Shown here in pieces: positions 49,459 through 58,371 of a DNA stretch of 64,000 nt. The notes beneath the pieces are model-generated. The model did not search any database and was not told the DNA's origin. It worked only from the letters and a program-made list of their open reading frames with translations. The DNA comes from Peptoniphilaceae bacterium (GTDB taxonomy: Bacteria; Bacillota; Clostridia; Tissierellales; Peptoniphilaceae), in NCBI GenBank assembly GCA_028726605.1, contig JAQYPV010000023.1, positions 1 through 64,000 of the forward strand, in the 5' to 3' direction. The position numbers were made by a program, and so were the translations under genes. Within the stretch, counting starts at the first letter, position 1. Each line of letters starts with the position of its first letter.

Positions 49459-50085
49459 ATGAATATGACCCCATCCAAACGCAGAAAATCCAGACGACGC
49501 AAAAGACGCGCGGCGTTTCCCCGTCTCTTCCTCCTCGCGATGCTGTGCGCTCTCGTCGCGGCGGCGGTTTTCGTGCTCTCGAGGCGGACGTTTGAACTCC
49601 CCCTCGAAGCCATTCACATCGCGCCGTCCCTGGATTCGAAGATCCAGCACAACGCCGCGGATCAGGGGCTGGATCCCGACCTCGTGCGCGCTGTCATCTT
49701 TCAGGAGAGCCGCTTTGATCCCGACGCCACATCACGCGTCGGCGCACAGGGACTGATGCAACTCATGCCACAGACCGCCGTGGACATCGCCGATATGCGC
49801 GGCGAAGAGCCGCCGACGGACCTCTACGACATCGACACCAACCTCGCCTACGGCATCACGTACCTCGCCTATCTCCTCGAACGATTTGACGGGAAGGTGC
49901 CCACGGCGCTCGCCGCCTATAACGCCGGCCCCACCGTCGTCGCGGAATGGCTGACCGACCCGTCGCTCAGTGCGGACGGCCTCACCCTGTCGTCCATTCC
50001 CTATGACGAGACCCGTGGCTACGTCGAAAAAGTCATGAAGTACTACGAGAGTTATCGGGAAGTCTCCGCGCGCGTGACGCCATAG
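49459..50085 (+). CDS. Lytic transglycosylase, SLT domain
   Basis: 208 residues. Very basic N-terminus (KRRKSRRRKRR), one membrane anchor (LFLLAMLCALVAAAVFVL), then a soluble-lytic-transglycosylase domain that cuts the MurNAc-GlcNAc bond outside the cell. Catalytic Glu in FQESRFDPDA, then GAQGLMQLMP and AYNAGPTVVAEW. ATG 49459 or the in-frame ATG two codons later (better spaced from GGAAG) may be the start. Confidence 0.92.
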   Translation: MNMTPSKRRKSRRRKRRAAFPRLFLLAMLCALVAAAVFVLSRRTFELPLEAIHIAPSLDSKIQHNAADQGLDPDLVRAVIFQESRFDPDATSRVGAQGLMQLMPQTAVDIADMRGEEPPTDLYDIDTNLAYGITYLAYLLERFDGKVPTALAAYNAGPTVVAEWLTDPSLSADGLTLSSIPYDETRGYVEKVMKYYESYREVSARVTP

Positions 50086-50290
50086 CGGTAGTGCGCTTTT
50101 CCGAAGTTCGTTGTGTTCCCTGTGGCGCGCCACCAGCTCGTTCGATCGCTTGGTTCTGCGCCGTGTTTTCCCTTAGGCGACCTTGGGTGACCCTTGGGCG
50201 ACGCCTCTTTCATTGAGTTTCGTTTTGTTTTTCACGCCGTTCTCCCGATTGTCTTATAATGAGGGTTAGACTAATCAAAAGGAGCGTTAT
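50086..50290 (+). promoter_or_regulatory. Upstream region of ddl with a TATAAT box
   Basis: TATAAT at 50255-50260, 30 bp before the ddl start, without a good -35. A short three-fold repeat of a CTTGGGTGAC-like word lies near 50169-50203. Confidence 0.5.
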
Positions 50291-51388
50291 GTGAAGACTA
50301 TTTTAGTTCTCTGTGGCGGCCGCTCCACGGAGCATGAAATCGCGCTGCGCAGCGCGCGGTCCATCATCAATGGGCTGGATCGGGAGAAGTATCGCGTCCA
50401 CGTCACCTACATCGACCGGACGGGCGGCTTTACGGTGCTGGGCCTCTTGGATCACGTGGAAGCCCCGGAAGATCTCATGCGCGCGCCGGCCACAGACCGC
50501 CTGTCGTCCATTTGCGAGTGGCTTGCCGCGGTGGCCGATCTCTTGGCCGATGTGCCGCCCGAGGACGTCCTGGTCTTTCCCGTCATCCACGGCCAGACCG
50601 GCGAGGATGGCGAAATTCAGGGATTTTTGCAGATGTTGGGTCTCTCCTATGTGGGCTGCCATCTCACGGCGAGCGCCCTGTGCATGGACAAAGCGTTCTC
50701 CAACGAGATCTTTCGCGCCAACGGCATTCCGGAGGCCGACTACATCGTCTACACGCATCGCGACTGGAACGCCGACGGCAGATCCGTGGAGCATCTCCAA
50801 GCGCGCATCCGTGAATCGTTCGGCTTCCCCTGCTTCGTGAAGCCGGCCAACAACGGCTCGTCGGTGGGCGTCACGCGCGCCACGGAGGCGACGCTGCAAA
50901 AGGCCGTGGAACTGGCGCTGCGCTACGATCGGCGCATCCTCATCGAAGAGGCCATCATGGGCCAGGAGCTGGAGGTGTCCATTTTGGGCAATGACACCGT
51001 CAAGGCATCGCTTCCGGGCAGTTACACGTCGACGCACGAGGTCTTGGACTACGAGGCCAAGTATCACGACCGCTCGACCGTAGAGAACGTCCCTCACCCC
51101 TTGGATGACGAGACCACGGCGCGGGTGCAGGAATTTGCCAAAAGAGCCTACCGCGTGCTGGGCTGCGAGGGCTTTGCGCGCGTGGACCTGTTCCTCACGC
51201 CGGATGGCCATCTCTACATGAACGAGATCAACACTTTCCCCGGTATGACGCCCACTTCGCTGGCCCCCAAACTGTGGACGGAACTGACAGACATGACGTT
51301 TAGTCAGTATTTGGATGAAATCATTGAAAACGCCGTGGCGTCGAATGCGTCCACGGCGAGCGTGCGCACGTCATTGGAGGCGGAATGA
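50291..51388 (+). CDS. ddl: D-alanine--D-alanine ligase
   Basis: Makes the D-Ala-D-Ala dipeptide for peptidoglycan. 365 residues with an ATP-grasp fold: LCGGRSTEHEIALRSA at the N-terminus, VFPVIHGQTGEDGEIQGFL, FVKPANNGSSVGV, and the C-terminal YMNEINTFPGMTPTS. The start is GTG with AAAAGGAGC upstream. The gene overlaps murF by ATGA; MurF uses its product. Confidence 0.97.
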   Translation: MKTILVLCGGRSTEHEIALRSARSIINGLDREKYRVHVTYIDRTGGFTVLGLLDHVEAPEDLMRAPATDRLSSICEWLAAVADLLADVPPEDVLVFPVIHGQTGEDGEIQGFLQMLGLSYVGCHLTASALCMDKAFSNEIFRANGIPEADYIVYTHRDWNADGRSVEHLQARIRESFGFPCFVKPANNGSSVGVTRATEATLQKAVELALRYDRRILIEEAIMGQELEVSILGNDTVKASLPGSYTSTHEVLDYEAKYHDRSTVENVPHPLDDETTARVQEFAKRAYRVLGCEGFARVDLFLTPDGHLYMNEINTFPGMTPTSLAPKLWTELTDMTFSQYLDEIIENAVASNASTASVRTSLEAE

Positions 51389-52761
51389 AACAGCAGACTC
51401 TCGGTTCAATTGCAGAATTAGCCGGCGCGACTCTCACGCCGGCATCGGCCGCGTCCACGCCGGTCAAAGCCATCTCCATCGACACGCGCACCATCGACAC
51501 GGGCGATGTCTACATGCCCATCATCGGCGAGCGCCTGGATGGCCATCAATTCATCGAAGGCGCATTTGAAAAGGGCGCGGTGGCGTGTTTTCATGACGCG
51601 GCGCATCCCATCGACGCCGACAAGCCCTTGCTCACCGTGGACGACACCACTGCGGCGTTTACGCGGCTGGCGCAGCATTTTCGCGAGACGCTTGACGTCA
51701 AGATGATCGGCATCACCGGCTCCAACGGCAAGACAACGACCAAGGACATCGTCTACTCGGTGCTGCGCCACGTCTTTCGCACGAAAAAGACCACGGGCAA
51801 TCTCAACAACCAGATCGGCGTGCCGCGCACGCTCTTGCAGCTGGACGAGGACACGGAAGTGGCCGTGGTGGAGATGGGCATGAGCGAGTTCGGGGAGATT
51901 TCGCATCTGACGCACCTCGTCCATCCGGATATTGCGGTCATCACGAATGTGGGCGCCGTGCATCTGGAGCAGCTCAAGACGCAGGAGAATGTGGCGCAGG
52001 CGAAGCTCGAGATCTTGGAGGGCATGGGGCCGGAGGGCCTCTTTCTCTACAACTACGACAACGAGATTCTGCGCGATGCCGTGGCGGCGCGGGACATCAC
52101 GCCGCGCGTCGTCTCGTATGGCACGGCGGACGGGGCGGACGTGAAGATCTCCCTCGTGAAGGCGACGCCGATTGAGACGGCGTTCACGCTGGACGGCACG
52201 CCGTTTACGGTGGACCTCATCGGGGCGTATCAGATGTACAACGCGGCGGTGGCGGTCATCATCGCACGGGAACTGGGTCTCACCGATGCTCAGATTCAAG
52301 ACGGGCTTAAGGTCTCGGACCGCACGCCCTGGCGAACGGAGCTGGGACACTTCGACGGCTTTGACATCCTGATCGATGTCTACAAGTCCAATCCGCCGTC
52401 GCTGCGCGAGGCGCTCGAGACGGCGGCGCTGCTTCAGGGCTACAACCACAAGATCGCCATCTTGGGCGACATGCTGGAGTTGGGACGCGATGAGCTTGAC
52501 ATTCATCGCGAGATCGGGCGGAAGCTCAATCCGGACGTCTTCGACGCGGTCCTGTTCTACGGCGCGCTGTCGAAAGCCATGTACGAGGGCGCTCTCGAGA
52601 ACTTCGGACCGGAGCGCGCGTTTCACTTCTCGTCCAAACCGGACCTGGTGGATCAGGCGAAGTACCTCATCCGCCCCAACACGCTCGTGCTCATCAAGGG
52701 CTCGCGCGCGATGCGGCTGGAAGAAGTGGTGGAGAGTTTATCGGGCGTCACGGCACGATGA
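51385..52761 (+). CDS. murF: UDP-N-acetylmuramoyl-tripeptide--D-alanyl-D-alanine ligase
   Basis: Adds D-Ala-D-Ala to UDP-MurNAc-tripeptide in the cytoplasm. 458 residues. N-terminal uridine-binding domain (SIDTRTIDTGDVY), Mur ligase P-loop GITGSNGKTTTKD, NLNNQIGVPRTLL, and the C-terminal domain with LGDMLELG and IKGSRAMRLEEVVE. Its last ten codons and stop are duplicated downstream. Confidence 0.97.
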   Translation: MKQQTLGSIAELAGATLTPASAASTPVKAISIDTRTIDTGDVYMPIIGERLDGHQFIEGAFEKGAVACFHDAAHPIDADKPLLTVDDTTAAFTRLAQHFRETLDVKMIGITGSNGKTTTKDIVYSVLRHVFRTKKTTGNLNNQIGVPRTLLQLDEDTEVAVVEMGMSEFGEISHLTHLVHPDIAVITNVGAVHLEQLKTQENVAQAKLEILEGMGPEGLFLYNYDNEILRDAVAARDITPRVVSYGTADGADVKISLVKATPIETAFTLDGTPFTVDLIGAYQMYNAAVAVIIARELGLTDAQIQDGLKVSDRTPWRTELGHFDGFDILIDVYKSNPPSLREALETAALLQGYNHKIAILGDMLELGRDELDIHREIGRKLNPDVFDAVLFYGALSKAMYEGALENFGPERAFHFSSKPDLVDQAKYLIRPNTLVLIKGSRAMRLEEVVESLSGVTAR

Positions 52762-52795
52762 AGGGAGTTTGTCGGGCGTCACGGCACGATGAGGG
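52734..52795 (+). repeat. 31-bp tandem duplication of the murF 3' end
   Basis: Two units (52734-52764, 52765-52795) each coding SLSGVTAR plus TGA and ending in AAGG or AGGG. The first is the gene end; the end of the second supplies the purine-rich GGGGAGG ribosome site of the ACT-protein gene at 52805. Confidence 0.95.
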
Positions 52796-52804
52796 GAGGA
52801 ATGT

Positions 52805-53086
52805 ATGCGGGCGGTCATCACGGTTGTCGGCAAGAATCGCATTGGCATTGTGGCCGGGATTGCGAAACAATGCGCGGACAACGACATGGACATTTTGAAA
52901 TTGGAGCAGACCATTCTGGATGGCATCTTCACCATGATGATCTTGGTGGATTTGGCGGCGGTTCAGAAAGATCTGACGGAACTGCAGGAGGAGATGCGCC
53001 TCTACGGTGAATCGGTGGGACTAGAGGTGCGGATGCGTCACGAGGACACGTACAATGTCATGCACAATGTGGATATCAAACGATGA
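52805..53086 (+). CDS. ACT domain-containing protein (UPF0237)
   Basis: 93-residue single ACT domain ([20 protein letters not shown] start), a small-molecule-binding regulatory fold. UPF0237 is widely found directly upstream of a UPF0210 gene, as here with a 4-bp overlap, so the two act together. Ligand and role are unknown. Lies in the ddl-murF transcript. Confidence 0.93.
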   Translation: MRAVITVVGKNRIGIVAGIAKQCADNDMDILKLEQTILDGIFTMMILVDLAAVQKDLTELQEEMRLYGESVGLEVRMRHEDTYNVMHNVDIKR

Positions 53087-54438
53087 ATATTGAACAACTC
53101 TATGCAACGGATCACATGCTTTCTCAGGAGAAGCTGGACATCCGCACGGTGACGATGGGCATTTCACTTTTGGACTGTGCGGACGGCGAGGGAAAGAAAG
53201 CGCGTCAGAAGATCTACGACCGCATCACGACGAATGCGGAGCATCTCGTGGAGGAAGTAGAAAAGGTCGGACGCACGTACGGCGTGTCCATCGCCAACAA
53301 GCGCGTTTCTGTGACGCCGATTTCCCTCATCGCGGGGGCGTCGGGCGAGGAGGACTACGTCGCGTATGCTGAGACGCTGGATCGTGCGGGAAAGGCCGTG
53401 GGCGTGGACTTCATCGGCGGCTTTTCGGCGCTCGTGCAGCAGCATGCCACGGCGGCGGATCGCATTTTGATCGACTCCATCCCCCGCGCGCTGGCGGAGA
53501 CGGACATCGTCTGTGCGTCGGTCAATGTGGGCTCGACGCGGGCCGGCATCAACATGGATGCGGTGCGCCGTCTGGGCGAAGTCATCCGCGAATCGGCGGA
53601 ACTCACGAAGGATCAGGACTGCATCGGCCCGGCGAAGCTCGTGGTGTTTGCCAACGCCGTGGAGGACAATCCGTTCATGGCGGGCGCGTTTCACGGCGCG
53701 AGTCAGGGCGACTGCGCGCTGCGCGTGGGCGTGAGCGGTCCGGGTGTGGTGAAGCACGCGCTGGAGGCGGTGCGCGGGGAGCCCATGGAGCGCGTGGCGG
53801 AGGAGATCAAGCGCACGGCGTTCAAGATCACGCGTCTGGGCGAACTCATCGGGCGCGAGACGTCCAAACGCCTCGACGTGCCGTTTACGACGATCGACCT
53901 CTCGCTGGCGCCGACGCCGGCCATCGGCGATTCGGTCGCGCGCATTTTGGAGGAGATCGGCCTGAGCCAGGTGGGCACGCACGGCACGACGGCCGCGCTG
54001 GCGCTCTTGAACGACGCGGTCAAGAAGGGCGGACTCATGGCGTCGTCTTATGTGGGCGGCCTTTCGGGCGCGTTCATCCCGGTGAGCGAAGATGAGGGCA
54101 TGATCGCCGCGGCGGCCTCAGGCGAGCTCTCCATCGACAAGTTGGAAGCCATGACGAGCGTCTGCTCGGTGGGTTTGGATATGATCGCCGTACCGGGCGA
54201 CACCCCAGCGTCGACTATCAGCGCCATCATCGCCGATGAATGCGCCATCGGCATGATCAACATGAAGACGACGGCCGTGCGCCTCATCCCCGTCATCGGC
54301 AAGGGCGTGGGCGAGTCGGTCACCTTCGGCGGCCTCTTGGGCTCAGCCCCCATCATGCCCGTCCATCCCGGCGACAGCAGCGCCATGGTCTCCCGTGGCG
54401 GCTTCATCCCCGCGCCCGTGCACTCGTTTAAGAACTGA
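53083..54438 (+). CDS. UPF0210 / PFL family protein (DUF711)
   Basis: 451 residues. Conserved but poorly characterised family related in fold to pyruvate formate-lyase-like proteins, without the glycyl radical motif. Family blocks seen: [73 protein letters not shown]. Coupled to the ACT protein upstream; terminator at 54548-54581. The link to wall precursor genes here may be chance. Confidence 0.93.
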   Translation: MNIEQLYATDHMLSQEKLDIRTVTMGISLLDCADGEGKKARQKIYDRITTNAEHLVEEVEKVGRTYGVSIANKRVSVTPISLIAGASGEEDYVAYAETLDRAGKAVGVDFIGGFSALVQQHATAADRILIDSIPRALAETDIVCASVNVGSTRAGINMDAVRRLGEVIRESAELTKDQDCIGPAKLVVFANAVEDNPFMAGAFHGASQGDCALRVGVSGPGVVKHALEAVRGEPMERVAEEIKRTAFKITRLGELIGRETSKRLDVPFTTIDLSLAPTPAIGDSVARILEEIGLSQVGTHGTTAALALLNDAVKKGGLMASSYVGGLSGAFIPVSEDEGMIAAAASGELSIDKLEAMTSVCSVGLDMIAVPGDTPASTISAIIADECAIGMINMKTTAVRLIPVIGKGVGESVTFGGLLGSAPIMPVHPGDSSAMVSRGGFIPAPVHSFKN

Positions 54439-54455
54439 TGGGGCAGGACAGGATA

Positions 54456-54526
54456 CGGAGGCGCTCTGAGGCGTTCGGATCGGAGGCGTCCTGAGGCGCC
54501 CGGATCGGAGGCGCTCGGGACGAGGG
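54456..54526. repeat. 25-bp tandem repeat, nearly three units
   Basis: Units start at 54456, 54481 and 54506, with CGGAGGCG and CGGAT conserved; lies between the UPF0210 stop and its terminator. Confidence 0.85.
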
Positions 54527-54547
54527 GGGCAGAGGCGAAACAGTTTG

Positions 54548-54586
54548 AGGCGCTCGCGCTTGATGCGCGCGCGCCTTTTTTGATAT
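54548..54586 (+). terminator. Terminator of the ddl-murF-ACT-UPF0210 operon
   Basis: 12-bp stem AGGCGCTCGCGC/GCGCGCGCGCCT with one mismatch and a 5-nt loop, then a run of T's. Confidence 0.85.
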
Positions 54587-54654
54587 GTCGGCGCGCGACA
54601 GAGCCAAAAAGCCAACAGCGCGCCCGGCGCGGGACGGAGCGATGCGCGCACTCC

Positions 54655-54972
54655 GAACTGCAGGCGGCCTCGACACCCGGCATCGCACGTGGCGCGGCGC
54701 GCACTCCGAACTTCCGGCGGCCTCGACGGCCGGCATCGCACGTGGCGCGGCGCGCACCCCGAACTGCAGGCGGCCTCGACACCCGGCATCGCACGTGGCG
54801 CGGCGCGCACCCCGAACTGCAGGCGGCCTCGACACCCGGCATCGTACGTGGCGCGGTGCGCACCCCGAACTGCAGGCGGCCTCGACACCCGGCATCGTAC
54901 GTGGCGCGGCGCGCACCCCGAACTGCAGGCGGCCTCGACACCCGGCATCGTACGTGGCGCGGCGCGCAACGG
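54655..54972. repeat. 53-bp tandem array, six units
   Basis: Units of exactly 53 bp start at 54655, 54708, 54761, 54814, 54867 and 54920. Very GC-rich; the third to sixth units differ by one to three bases, and the second is the most divergent. 53 is not a multiple of three, so open frames crossing it are composition effects. Confidence 0.97.
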
Positions 54973-55250
54973 AGCCGAGATCGCCCGCCGCTATTTTGTG
55001 GCGCTATTCTCATATTTGAATGAGCAAACACATTTTTGGACGACCCCGAGGTCGCTCTTTTCATTATGGCGTTTAGCACATACCAAAATCGCCGGAGAGA
55101 TGGTGGCTAATTCCTATATAGGATAAACACCCAAAAAATCCGCGCCGTCGATGGTGGCTCTTCTCATTAACGCGAAAGCAACCACATTTTGGCCGGATTT
55201 GATAGGTGCAAAAATCGAATATGAAAAGAGCGATAACCCGGTTCTCAAAA
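54973..55250. other. A/T-richer spacer with short repeated and inverted words
   Basis: Contains two similar words (GCAAACACATTTTTGG near 55024, GCAACCACATTTTGG near 55178), two GATGGTGGCT words and an inverted pair (CGCTCTTTTCAT near 55050, ATGAAAAGAGCG near 55219). No supported gene. Confidence 0.6.
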
Positions 55251-55656
55251 ATGTCGTGGCTCAAGCCAATATTGAAAATAACCATCAAGTCGACGCCACA
55301 CCACGGCCACCCGGCTCTAAAAAATGTCGTGGCTCAAGCTAATATTGAAAATAGCCATCAAGTCAACGCCACGCCACGGCCAGCCGGCTCTAAAAAATGT
55401 CGTAGCTCAAGCTAATATTGAAAATAGCCATCAAGTCAACGTCACACCACGGCCGGCCGGCTCTCAAAAATGTCGTGGCTCAAGCCAATATTGAAAATAG
55501 CCATCAAGTCGACGCCATACCACGGCCAGCCGGCTCTAAAAAATGTCGTGGCTCAAGCTAATATTGAAAATAGCCATCAAGTCGACGCCACACCACGGCC
55601 AGTCGGCTCTAAAAAATGTCATGGCTCAAGCTAATATTGAAAATAGCCATCACATG
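55251..55656. repeat. 73-bp tandem array, five full units plus a partial one
   Basis: Units start at 55251, 55324, 55397, 55470, 55543 and 55616. Each joins an A/T-rich half (AATATTGAAAATAGCCATCA) to a GC-rich half (CACCACGGCCAGCC). No variable spacers, so not a CRISPR array. Confidence 0.97.
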
Positions 55657-55685
55657 AGGCGGGAGGAGGACCGGCCGCTCCCTGA

Positions 55686-55889
55686 ACCGCAATTCTTATA
55701 TATAGGCTTTCACCTTCCCCAAAACGCCTCATACGGAGCCGCAAAGTCCAGCGCTTGAAATTGCCCTCACAATAAGTGGGAGTTTCGCGCCTCCATCTAT
55801 ACCGCAATATTCAAATATAGGCTTTTACCTCCCCCAAAACACCTCATACGGAGTTGCAAAGTCCAGCGTGTAAAATGGCCGCCACATGG
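55686..55889 (-). repeat. 115-bp diverged tandem duplication next to the ulaA 3' end
   Basis: Blocks starting at 55686 and 55801 align for about 87 bp (shared CCCCAAAAC.CCTCATACGGAG and GCAAAGTCCAGCG), with weaker similarity continuing to the ulaA stop at 55896. Confidence 0.8.
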
Positions 55890-55895
55890 CGCTCT

Positions 55896-57386
55896 TCACC
55901 GCTTCCGCCCCCACATCCATACGCCGCAGGCGACGCCAATGGCCAACATCGCGATGCTGATGGGGCCGAACGTTGTCCCCAAGGCGCCCAGGATCGTGCC
56001 GAGGATGGCGTAGTCCGTGTCGCCAAAGGTCGCGGCGACCGCCATGGCTGTGGTTGCCCCAAACGCTCCTGACATCGTCCCGGCCGAAGTCATCGCCACG
56101 CCCGACCCGGTGAACAGCGAAAGCAGAGCGGGAAGTGCCGTGAGCAGCAACCCGTTCGCGAGTGCGCCCGCGATGGCGCCGCGCAGGCCGCCGGTGGCGT
56201 TGCCGTAAATGCCGGCCGTTGCGCCGCAGAAGAAGTGCGGCACGACCGACGGCAAGATCCATAAGCCGGTCAAAAGGCCAATGCCGACCATGCCCACCAA
56301 CGCGCCCGACAGGCTACACAAAAAGCCGATGACCACGGCGGACGGCGCATACGGGAAGAGCGCCGCGCAATCCACGGCGGGAAGGGCATCGGGGACAAAG
56401 CGGCCACCGAGCGCCGTCAAAAGCGGCGGAACATCGGCCAGCAACAGGCGCAGGCCGGCCAAAATGACGGCGATGCCGACGGCAAAGAACAGAGCGTACA
56501 CGACGGCGGCCGAAAGCGGCTGTTCTGCGGCAAGTGCGGCGACCACAAAGACGAGGGTCATGGACAGCGACGTGGTGACGGTCACGTTGCGCAAGAGGCT
56601 GGAGAGGCTGGGGATGCGAATGTCCTCCGTCGAGCGAAGTCGCGATGCCGCCCTCGAACGCGCCTGCGAATCCGACAAAGCAGAAGCCGCGACCGCCCTG
56701 CCGGAAGCGGATGAGGAAAAGCCGCCCGACGGCGCTTCCTCCGTGCCGCCATCCCCTGACGCGTCCGTCTCACGCACATAACGCCGATTGACCCGCGCGC
56801 CGACCCACCCCGCAAGGTAATAGCCCAAACTCCCGAAGTGACCCAACGCCACCGCTTCATCACCAGTGACGCGGCGGGTGAACGCCTGCCCCAACGCCGG
56901 CGAAAGCGACGACCAAACGCCCAACAACAGCGCGCCGACGAAGACGATGAGGGGCATCGCAAGTCCTGAAGCGGTCAAGACGAGGGCGAGAAGCGCCGCC
57001 ATGAAGAAACTCTGATGCGCCGTCAAAAACAGAAAGCGGAAGCGCGTCACGCGGGCGATGACGAGGTGCGTCAAGAGTCCAAAGACCAAAATGAGAATCG
57101 TCGCAAGGCCCACCGACGGCTGCACCAGCGCGGCCATGGCCTCGTTGTGCGGCACGAGCACGGCGATGCCGAAGGCGCGGCTCATCGCATCCGCAAGGCG
57201 GAGCAGACTCTCCTGAACCACCAGTGCCCCCGGGACAAGCATGACATAGCCCACCATCGCGCCGACCACACCCGAAAGCACGCCCGCCACGGGGCGCCGC
57301 AGAAAGAGCAATCCCAGAAATGCCAAAAAGCCGACCAGAAGGGTCGGCTGAGCGAGAGCAAGAACAATGGCATCAAGAGAAATCAT
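55896..57386 (-). CDS. ulaA: PTS system ascorbate-type IIC component (UlaA/SgaT family)
   Basis: Membrane permease of a phosphotransferase system. 496 residues, about ten or more hydrophobic segments. Helix-rich halves flank a hydrophilic Ser/Ala/Arg-rich loop (about residues 205-262) that is longer than usual. The ulaA signature region with GFLCSLSGALVGMVGIGLL and PHFFCGATAGIYGNATGG is present. ATG 57386 starts the conserved sequence; the IIB gene is 13 bp upstream. Substrate predicted as L-ascorbate or a related sugar acid. Confidence 0.9.
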   Translation of the reverse strand: MISLDAIVLALAQPTLLVGFLAFLGLLFLRRPVAGVLSGVVGAMVGYVMLVPGALVVQESLLRLADAMSRAFGIAVLVPHNEAMAALVQPSVGLATILILVFGLLTHLVIARVTRFRFLFLTAHQSFFMAALLALVLTASGLAMPLIVFVGALLLGVWSSLSPALGQAFTRRVTGDEAVALGHFGSLGYYLAGWVGARVNRRYVRETDASGDGGTEEAPSGGFSSSASGRAVAASALSDSQARSRAASRLRSTEDIRIPSLSSLLRNVTVTTSLSMTLVFVVAALAAEQPLSAAVVYALFFAVGIAVILAGLRLLLADVPPLLTALGGRFVPDALPAVDCAALFPYAPSAVVIGFLCSLSGALVGMVGIGLLTGLWILPSVVPHFFCGATAGIYGNATGGLRGAIAGALANGLLLTALPALLSLFTGSGVAMTSAGTMSGAFGATTAMAVAATFGDTDYAILGTILGALGTTFGPISIAMLAIGVACGVWMWGRKR

Positions 57387-57399
57387 GGGAGCCCGCCAA

Positions 57400-57687
57400 T
57401 CACGAGCGCGACGCGCCGAGCGACTCCAAGACGGGAAGCAGTTCCGCTTCCACCTGTTTCGCATTCGTATAACTGGTGACCACCGCCATGCGGCGATCGT
57501 CAGGCAGCAAATCGGCAAATTCCTTGACCGTGACGAATAAATCGGCGTCTGACGCCGCCGCAGCGGAATTGGCATCGAGCGAAGTCACCTCCACGGAGAT
57601 GCCGTGGGCAGCGGCAATCTGCTCCACTTTCATCTTGAGCAACAAGCTGCTGCCGATGCCGTTGCCACAAACCGTGTAAATTTTCAT
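57400..57687 (-). CDS. ulaB: PTS system ascorbate-type IIB component
   Basis: 95 residues. Phosphorylated Cys at residue 7 in YTVCGNGIGSSLLLK. AAAGGAGGCGGC precedes ATG 57687. It receives phosphate from IIA and passes it to the sugar taken up by IIC. A 180-bp spacer separates it from the IIA gene; an in-frame upstream extension through that spacer has no homology or start signal. Confidence 0.92.
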   Translation of the reverse strand: MKIYTVCGNGIGSSLLLKMKVEQIAAAHGISVEVTSLDANSAAAASDADLFVTVKEFADLLPDDRRMAVVTSYTNAKQVEAELLPVLESLGASRS

Positions 57688-57867
57688 GCCGCCTCCTTTC
57701 GCGGTCTTCACTGCTTCCTCGCGTCGCGATGTCGAGCGGCACACAGGCCCGCCGTCGCGCCATTCGCGCCACATCCGCCAGCGCTCGCCATCCACATACC
57801 GCACATCGTAAAATGTGGCGACGCAGGCCGCCACCAGCGCCATACACGCCGCCGCCGCGGTCCCCGC

Positions 57868-58308
57868 TCATTCCGCCGCCAACAGCGCCTCAATCTCCGC
57901 CGGCGACCCAAAGCGCAACACATCGCGCGACGCGTCATCGCCGAGTAGCGCCCCCAGCGCGGCGAGCGCCTCCAAATGCGACGTGGCATCCGGCGCAGCC
58001 AACACCAAAAAGACGTCGACGGGACGCCCCTCGAGATCCACCGCCGGCGCGACCTGCAAGAGGCTCATCGCCACGCGATGCACGTGCCCCTCGGCCTTCG
58101 CATGCGGAAGCGCAAACCCCTCGTCGAGCACGATATACGGCCCGTAGGTCTCCACGCTCTGGATCATGGCGTCGACGTAGGCCGCGTCGATGGCCCCCTC
58201 GTCGACCAAGACGCCAGCGGCACGACGCACCGCCTCCCGCCAATCGGTAAGGCCCGTCGCCTGCGCGCGATGCGCCGGCGGGAGCCACGTTTTCCAATCA
58301 CCACTCAT
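57868..58308 (-). CDS. ulaC: PTS system IIA component (fructose/mannitol/ascorbate family)
   Basis: 146 residues from ATG 58308 (GGAAGAGGATGCG ahead; an ATG seven codons upstream is less well placed). Active-site His about residue 69 in GFALPHAKAEG. First gene of the IIA-IIB-IIC set. No ascorbate-6-phosphate lactonase, decarboxylase or epimerase gene is nearby. Confidence 0.9.
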   Translation of the reverse strand: MSGDWKTWLPPAHRAQATGLTDWREAVRRAAGVLVDEGAIDAAYVDAMIQSVETYGPYIVLDEGFALPHAKAEGHVHRVAMSLLQVAPAVDLEGRPVDVFLVLAAPDATSHLEALAALGALLGDDASRDVLRFGSPAEIEALLAAE

Positions 58309-58371
58309 CGCATCCTCTTCCCGAAACAAAGACCCATCGGATCTACAGACGAACGGCGCCAGACGTCGCTG

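Noticed and set aside
54343-55126. Several overlapping frames on both strands across the 53-bp array
   Set aside because: The same repeat read in different frames; composition effect, no start signals.
55251-55656. CRISPR-like array
   Set aside because: Whole 73-bp units repeat without unique spacers, and no cas genes are present. The 36-, 53- and 75-bp arrays fail for the same reason.
57688-57843. N-terminal extension of ulaB
   Set aside because: Open frame through the IIA-IIB spacer but without homology; the strong ribosome site is at 57687.
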